NCBI GenBank assembly: GCA_035636095.1
Contig: DASPZU010000047.1
Coordinates: 1-64,000, forward strand
Direction: 5' to 3'
Source of the DNA: Gp7-AA10 sp035636095
Lineage (GTDB): Bacteria > Acidobacteriota > Thermoanaerobaculia > Gp7-AA8
DNA length: 64,000 nucleotides
The notes beneath the pieces were generated by a model. It was given only the letters and a program-made list of their open reading frames with translations, ran no database searches and was not told where the DNA came from. Positions 59,782 to 64,000 of this stretch are shown here, piece by piece. Each line of letters begins with the position of its first letter. The stretch's first letter is position 1. A program made the position numbers and the translations under genes.

Positions 59782-60744
59782 ATGCGAAAAAAGAGGATCG
59801 GACTCCTGTTCGGAATGGAAGACACGTTTCCGTGGGCGCTCATCGAGGCCATCAACCGGAAGGGCGGAGAGCGCGCCGAGGCCATGCCGATGGAGATTTC
59901 GTATTTGAAGGATGACGGCGTCTTCGCCTATGACGTGATCCTCGACCGCATCAGTCACGAGATTCCGTTCTATCGCACCTATCTGAAATGTGCGATGGCG
60001 TCCGGCGTGCGCATCGTGAACAACCCGGTGTGGTGGTCAGCGGACGACAAGTTCTTCGACAACCTCGTCGCCAAATCCGTAGGCGTCGCCGTTCCCCGCA
60101 CAGTACTCTTACCGCACAAGCAATATCCGCCTAACACCGAAGCGAAATCGTTCCGCAACATGCGATGGGTGAATTGGGATGAAGTTTTCGCCTACCTCAA
60201 GTTCCCGATCTTCATGAAGCCCGCCTACGGCGGCGGCTGGAAAGATGTGTACAAGTGCAACTCGCCGCAGGAATTCTTCGCGGCCTACGATCAGACTCGC
60301 GATCTGACGATGATGGCGCAGGAAGCCATCGAGTTCGAGACCTACTATCGCTGTTACGTCCTCGGCCGCAAGCGCGTGCATCTCATGGCTTACGATCCGA
60401 AGAAGCCACATCACCTGCGCTACGTTCAGAATCCGCCGCCGCTCGATCCGAAATTCGAAGCACGCCTGCGTCGCGACGCCATCGCGCTGTGCGACGCGCT
60501 CGGCTACGACATGAACACCGTCGAGCTGGCCGTGCGCGACGGCGTTCCCTGCGCCATCGACTTCATGAACTGCGCGCCTGACGCCGATCTCTTCTCGGTC
60601 GGCCAGAGCAATTTCGAGTGGGTGGTCAACAACATGGCCGAAGTGCTCCTCGAGATTGCAACCGGGGAGAAGGCGCTGGAGCTGACGGGAAGCTGGCCGA
60701 AGCGCATGCCCGTCTCGAAGCCGGTGGAGCAACCGCTTGCCTGA
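59782..60744 (+). CDS. ATP-grasp ligase (first of two in the cluster)
   Basis: 320 residues. ATP-grasp features: FPIFMKPAYGGGWKDVYKC (Lys and Gly-rich ATP loop, ~150-168), MAQEAIEFETYYRCYVLGRK, and a C-terminal metal-binding IDFMNCAPDADL. These enzymes activate a carboxylate as acyl-phosphate and join it to an amine. The substrate is unknown. It overlaps the next gene by 8 nt, so the cluster is one operon. Confidence 0.88.
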   Translation: MRKKRIGLLFGMEDTFPWALIEAINRKGGERAEAMPMEISYLKDDGVFAYDVILDRISHEIPFYRTYLKCAMASGVRIVNNPVWWSADDKFFDNLVAKSVGVAVPRTVLLPHKQYPPNTEAKSFRNMRWVNWDEVFAYLKFPIFMKPAYGGGWKDVYKCNSPQEFFAAYDQTRDLTMMAQEAIEFETYYRCYVLGRKRVHLMAYDPKKPHHLRYVQNPPPLDPKFEARLRRDAIALCDALGYDMNTVELAVRDGVPCAIDFMNCAPDADLFSVGQSNFEWVVNNMAEVLLEIATGEKALELTGSWPKRMPVSKPVEQPLA

Positions 60745-61852
60745 CAAGCCCACTTTTACCCTGGGGATCGAAGAGGAGTTCCAGGTTGTTGATCCTCAAA
60801 CGCGCGAGCTGAAATCGCACATCCAGGAGATGTTTGCCGAGGGGGAGAAGCGGCTGAAGGAAGAGATCAAGCGCGAGATGCACGACCCGGTGATCGAGGT
60901 CGGCACTCCGATCTGCAGGAACGTGACGGAGGCGCGGCGCGAGGTCATGCGTCTGCGCGGCGAGATCATTCGCCTGACGCACGAAAACAATCTTCGCATC
61001 GCCTCGGCAGGGACGCATCCCATCTCCCACTGGTCCTCGGTTCCGATCACGCCGGCGGCGCGCTACAACCAGATCGTCTACGACCTGCAAATGATCGCGC
61101 GCGCGAATCTGATCTTCGGGCTCCACGTGCACGTTGCTGTCGAAGACAACGACACGCGGATCGACATCATGAACGCGGCCCGCTATTTCCTGCCGCACAT
61201 CTTCGCGCTGTCGGTGAATTCGCCCTTCTGGGGTGGACAGAATACGGGATGGAAAAGCTACCGCGCCAAAGTCTTCGAACGTTTTCCGCGCACCGGGTTG
61301 CCGGACTACTTCCGATCGTGGAGCGACTACGACGAATACGTGCAGCTTCTGATCAAGACCGGCTGCATCGACAACGGCAAGAAAATCTGGTGGGACGTTC
61401 GCCCCCACGCCTTCTTCCCGACCCTCGAATATCGCATCTGTGACGTCCCGATGCGCGTGGATGAGACCATCTGCTTCGCCGCGCTCTTCCAGGCCGTCAC
61501 CGTGAAGCTGTGGAAGCTGCACAGCAGCAATCTCACCTGGCGTGTTTACCGGCAAGCACTGCTGAACGAGAACAAGCAGCGAGCGGCACGGTTCGGCACG
61601 GGCGGAAACCTGATCGACTTCAGCAAGCGCACCGAAGTGCCGTTTGCGGCACTTCTGGACGAACTGCTCGAGTTCATCGATGATGTTGTCGACGAGCTTG
61701 GATCGCGCAAGGACGTTTATTACGCGCGAGAAATTCTGAATCGGACCGGAGCGGACAGACAATTGAAGATCTACGAAGAGAAGAAAGATCTGCGCGCGGT
61801 GGTCGACTACATCATCGCAGAGACGGAATACGGCATCCCCCTGGCATCGTGA
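60737..61852 (+). CDS. Glutamate-cysteine ligase family (GCS2/YbdK-type) carboxylate-amine ligase
   Basis: 371 residues from TTG 60737. N-terminus FTLGIEEEFQVVDP, then NLRIASAGTHPISHWSS, GLHVHVAVED and FFPTLEYRICDVPMRVDE are diagnostic of the COG2170/GCS2 fold. It forms an amide bond on Glu-like substrates using ATP. YbdK homologues are weak gamma-Glu-Cys ligases, so the natural substrate here is open. Overlaps by 8 nt (before) and 4 nt (after). Confidence 0.92.
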   Translation: MPDKPTFTLGIEEEFQVVDPQTRELKSHIQEMFAEGEKRLKEEIKREMHDPVIEVGTPICRNVTEARREVMRLRGEIIRLTHENNLRIASAGTHPISHWSSVPITPAARYNQIVYDLQMIARANLIFGLHVHVAVEDNDTRIDIMNAARYFLPHIFALSVNSPFWGGQNTGWKSYRAKVFERFPRTGLPDYFRSWSDYDEYVQLLIKTGCIDNGKKIWWDVRPHAFFPTLEYRICDVPMRVDETICFAALFQAVTVKLWKLHSSNLTWRVYRQALLNENKQRAARFGTGGNLIDFSKRTEVPFAALLDELLEFIDDVVDELGSRKDVYYAREILNRTGADRQLKIYEEKKDLRAVVDYIIAETEYGIPLAS

Positions 61853-62856
61853 TCCGCGCAATGCAGAAACGCGACATTCACGACCACTATGATTTTTTCG
61901 AGTACGTACGGATCGTGGACTCCGTTCCGCCAATCGACCGTAACCGGCTCGATATCGCCGTGCTCGACATGAATCATCGCTGGCCCAACCTCGGCCACGA
62001 TCAGATCATTCACGCCATTCTCGACGCCGCGGAGCTCTGGCGGCAGGCACTGGTGTCGGCCGGCGTCAAAGTCCGTGCGCTTTCCTACGACGTCCGCCGC
62101 GGCGGCATGCTGCCCGGAGCTCCCGACGGAAGATTCAGGATCTACGTCGCGACCGGCGGGCCCGGTCATCTCGATCCGAGGAAAAACGACGGCGTGGCGT
62201 GGTTCGCGCAGGGCGTGCGTGAATCGGCAGTCTGGGAAGGGCCGCTTTTTCATCTCTTCGACTCGATCATCGGACATCCCAAAGCGAGCCTGGTCGCGAT
62301 CTGCCACTCGTTCGGCTTGATGTGCCGATGGTCGGGCGTCGCGAGGCCGGTGCTGCGCGAAGAAAAGAGCAGTGGCATTCCGACCAATGTGCTCTCCGAG
62401 GCCGGGAGCCAGCATCCATGGTTCGCGCGATTCGCGAAGGAGCTGCCGGATCACCGCCACTATCGCGTCATCGACAATCGCCTCTTCGACATGATTCTCG
62501 ACGACACCGGCGGCGCGAATTGTCTGGCCTTCGAAAGCGAGAACAGCGCCGCCGTGACCATGCTGGAATTCGCGCGTGACCCGGACGGTGAGATGCCGCG
62601 CGTCTACGGCGTGAATCATCATCCCGAAATCATTGACCGCGAGCATGTCCTCTCAGTGCTCGACGAGAAGAGAACGCACGGAGAGGTCACCGAGACCTGG
62701 TATCGCGAGCGCTCCGACACCATGGGCTCCCTGCTCCAGGGCGAGAACGATCGTCAGAGCCGCCTGACGTCCGAATACACGTTCCTGGGGCCGCTGCGTC
62801 ACTACATCTCGGCCTTGATCGCCGAGCGCTGCGGCGTGTTCGTCCCGTCATCCTGA
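61849..62856 (+). CDS. Class I glutamine amidotransferase-like protein
   Basis: 335 residues from GTG 61849 (GTGA overlap); ATG 61861 is possible. Nucleophile Cys in VAICHSFGLMC, and a His-Glu pair in GVNHHPEIID, as in GATase1. It may release ammonia from glutamine for a ligase or cut a gamma-glutamyl bond in the cluster product. The last residues (Ser-Ser-stop) come from the GTCATCCTGA repeat. Confidence 0.88.
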   Translation: MIRAMQKRDIHDHYDFFEYVRIVDSVPPIDRNRLDIAVLDMNHRWPNLGHDQIIHAILDAAELWRQALVSAGVKVRALSYDVRRGGMLPGAPDGRFRIYVATGGPGHLDPRKNDGVAWFAQGVRESAVWEGPLFHLFDSIIGHPKASLVAICHSFGLMCRWSGVARPVLREEKSSGIPTNVLSEAGSQHPWFARFAKELPDHRHYRVIDNRLFDMILDDTGGANCLAFESENSAAVTMLEFARDPDGEMPRVYGVNHHPEIIDREHVLSVLDEKRTHGEVTETWYRERSDTMGSLLQGENDRQSRLTSEYTFLGPLRHYISALIAERCGVFVPSS

Positions 62857-62880
62857 GCCGCGAAGACGGCTTAGGGTGAC
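62847..62880. repeat. GTCATCCTGA palindromic repeat (copy 4)
   Basis: GTCATCCTGAGCCG (62847-62860) pairs with CGGCTTAGGGTGAC (62867-62880) with one mismatch. The first arm contains the TGA stop of the amidotransferase gene. It lies between two genes of the same cluster and could lower read-through. Confidence 0.8.
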
Positions 62881-62881
62881 G

Positions 62882-62887
62882 TACACT
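62882..62887 (+). promoter_or_regulatory. -10 box (TACACT) for the second ATP-grasp gene
   Basis: TACACT ends 9 nt before the ATG at 62897, with no Shine-Dalgarno. It would let the last gene be transcribed apart from the upstream ones. Confidence 0.38.
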
Positions 62888-62896
62888 CCACGCCCC

Positions 62897-64000
62897 ATGG
62901 ACGCCCGATTTCGCGAGCTTTTCAACCGGCAGTTCACGCCGCAGCTCTACGACGCGTATCAACGCGATCTTGCCGCTCGCCTGAGCTGCAAATTCGAATT
63001 TCGACTCGCGGAGACGCCGATCTTTCTCACGGACGATTTCAAAACGCGCGCGGTCCAAAGCGCGAAAGAGATCGTGGCGCAGCTCTCCGATCCGACCCGC
63101 ATCGAGCGGATGAAGCGGGCCATCCCCCAGCGCTGGAATGCGCCGCGAATGGACCGCCTCCCGAACTTCGCGCAGATCGATTTCGCGGTCGTCGCGGAAA
63201 ACGGCCAATACGTTCCGAAGTTGATCGAGCTGCAGGGCTTTCCTTCGCTGACGGCTCTGCAGGTCGTCCAACGCGACGCCTTCGTCGACATGCTGGCCAG
63301 GATGGATGGCCTCGGCCGCGATTGGTCATGCTGGTTCTCGGGATTCGATCGCGCCGGCTTCGTCGACCTGATGCGCCGTACGGTCGTCGGCCATCACGAT
63401 CCGAAGGAAGTAGTGCTGCTGGACATCGACCCGCCGACGCAGAAGACGTCACCCGATTTTCACGCGACCAAGCTTCTGCTGAACGTCAATTCGGTCGATC
63501 CGCGCCAGCTCACCAGGCGTGGGCGCAAGCTCTATCGCGGAAATGTACAAATTAAGCGTATATATAATCGTGTAGTATTCGATGAGCTGATCCGCAAGGA
63601 CGTGCAGACGCCGTTCGATTATCGCGAAGAGCTCGACGTCGAATGGTCCCCGCATCCGAACTGGTACTGGGTGTGGTCGAAGTACTCGCTGCCCCTTCTC
63701 GACCACCCCGCCGTGCCCAAGGCGACGTTTGTTTCGGACTTGCGTGACGCGCCGAAAGATCTCGGCAAGTATGTTCTCAAGCCGCTGTTCTCGTTTGCAG
63801 GCGGCGGTGTGAATGTCGAGCCGACCGCCGATGATCTGGCGCGCGTGCCTGCCAACGAGCGTGATCAGTGGTGCATTCAGGAGAAGATCGAATACGCGCC
63901 GGCGCTCAAAGCGGCCGACGGCGGCGGAGTCAAGATCGAGATTCGCATGATGTTCCTCCGCCCTGACGAGCAGCGCGAACCGATCCTGTCGCAAAATCTC
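62897..64000 (+). CDS. ATP-grasp-like ligase, 3' end outside window
   Basis: 368 codons are open to the window edge. N-terminal part FNRQFTPQLYDAYQRDLAAR, CKFEFRLAETPIFL and KLIELQGFPSLTALQ. Then an ATP-grasp core: DLGKYVLKPLFSFAGGGVNV and WCIQEKIEYAPAL, followed by IEIRMMFL. The overall pattern recalls circular or glutathionylspermidine-synthase-like ATP-grasps, but I am not sure of the family. It is the fifth gene of the amidoligase cluster. An AT-rich run at 63543-63576 encodes VQIKRIYNRVVFD. Confidence 0.82.
   Translation, partial: MDARFRELFNRQFTPQLYDAYQRDLAARLSCKFEFRLAETPIFLTDDFKTRAVQSAKEIVAQLSDPTRIERMKRAIPQRWNAPRMDRLPNFAQIDFAVVAENGQYVPKLIELQGFPSLTALQVVQRDAFVDMLARMDGLGRDWSCWFSGFDRAGFVDLMRRTVVGHHDPKEVVLLDIDPPTQKTSPDFHATKLLLNVNSVDPRQLTRRGRKLYRGNVQIKRIYNRVVFDELIRKDVQTPFDYREELDVEWSPHPNWYWVWSKYSLPLLDHPAVPKATFVSDLRDAPKDLGKYVLKPLFSFAGGGVNVEPTADDLARVPANERDQWCIQEKIEYAPALKAADGGGVKIEIRMMFLRPDEQREPILSQNL

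Overview
This is a gene-dense 64 kb piece of a high-GC bacterial chromosome. I see no phage, plasmid, insertion sequence or CRISPR array. Lipid A and LPS genes (lpxK, an LpxL/HtrB-like acyltransferase, waaF) indicate a Gram-negative outer membrane. Large secreted proteins with carboxypeptidase-regulatory repeats, an M36 peptidase, long sigma54 regulators and a dnaX-ybaB-recR-roadblock-mglA run suggest Acidobacteriota (Thermoanaerobaculia-like). That assignment is inference from gene content only.

Layout. 1-2.7 kb (+): lipid A/LPS genes and a MerR regulator. 2.7-12.2 kb (-): GAF-type methionine sulfoxide reductase, glycogen synthase, AmrB/MEMO, M14 peptidase, and an NtrC-type two-component pair. 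12.4-21 kb: TIGR02757 protein, giant carboxypeptidase-regulatory protein, M36 metallopeptidase. 21-25.5 kb: CHASE3 histidine kinase, Ku with a stand-alone LigD phosphoesterase, Nudix protein. 25.6-29.6 kb: five tRNAs packed with small genes, including tRNA-Arg(ACG) directly followed by tadA. 29.6-35.8 kb: SRP RNA, dnaX, ybaB, recR, roadblock protein, mglA, yvcK, glmU. 35.8-41.9 kb (-): tandem aspartyl protease and a 1319-residue sigma54 regulator. 41.9-47.2 kb: inositol-phosphatase family protein, alkyladenine glycosylase, a frameshifted membrane protein, TPR/HEAT proteins under an ECF sigma/anti-sigma pair. 47.2-52.7 kb (+): DedA-rhodanese gene with an in-frame UGA, methyltransferase, nucleotidyltransferase-fold protein, phosphoesterase, EgtB-like protein, Fe/Mn superoxide dismutase. 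52.7-59 kb: GH18-deacetylase-GT2 fusion and an ABC exporter. 59-64 kb: esterase, two ATP-grasp enzymes, a GCS2-type carboxylate-amine ligase and a class I glutamine amidotransferase, running off the window end.

Most notable: (1) the DedA-rhodanese gene has TGA where a Cys is expected in a C-x-C active-site loop, a SECIS-compatible hairpin follows, and reading through restores a complete domain whose TAA overlaps the next ATG, so it is a candidate selenoprotein; (2) the amidoligase cluster at the end looks like a pathway for an unknown peptide-like metabolite; (3) several hairpins have arms built of 7- or 8-nt tandem units, one of them inside dnaX; (4) an AT-rich motif close to TWTATTGTSA recurs inside GC-rich genes; (5) many starts sit 6-11 nt after a -10-like box with no Shine-Dalgarno, suggesting common leaderless transcripts; (6) two other palindromic repeat families supply stop codons or sit inside reading frames.

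No stretch longer than about 180 bases lacks an annotated gene, RNA or repeat.
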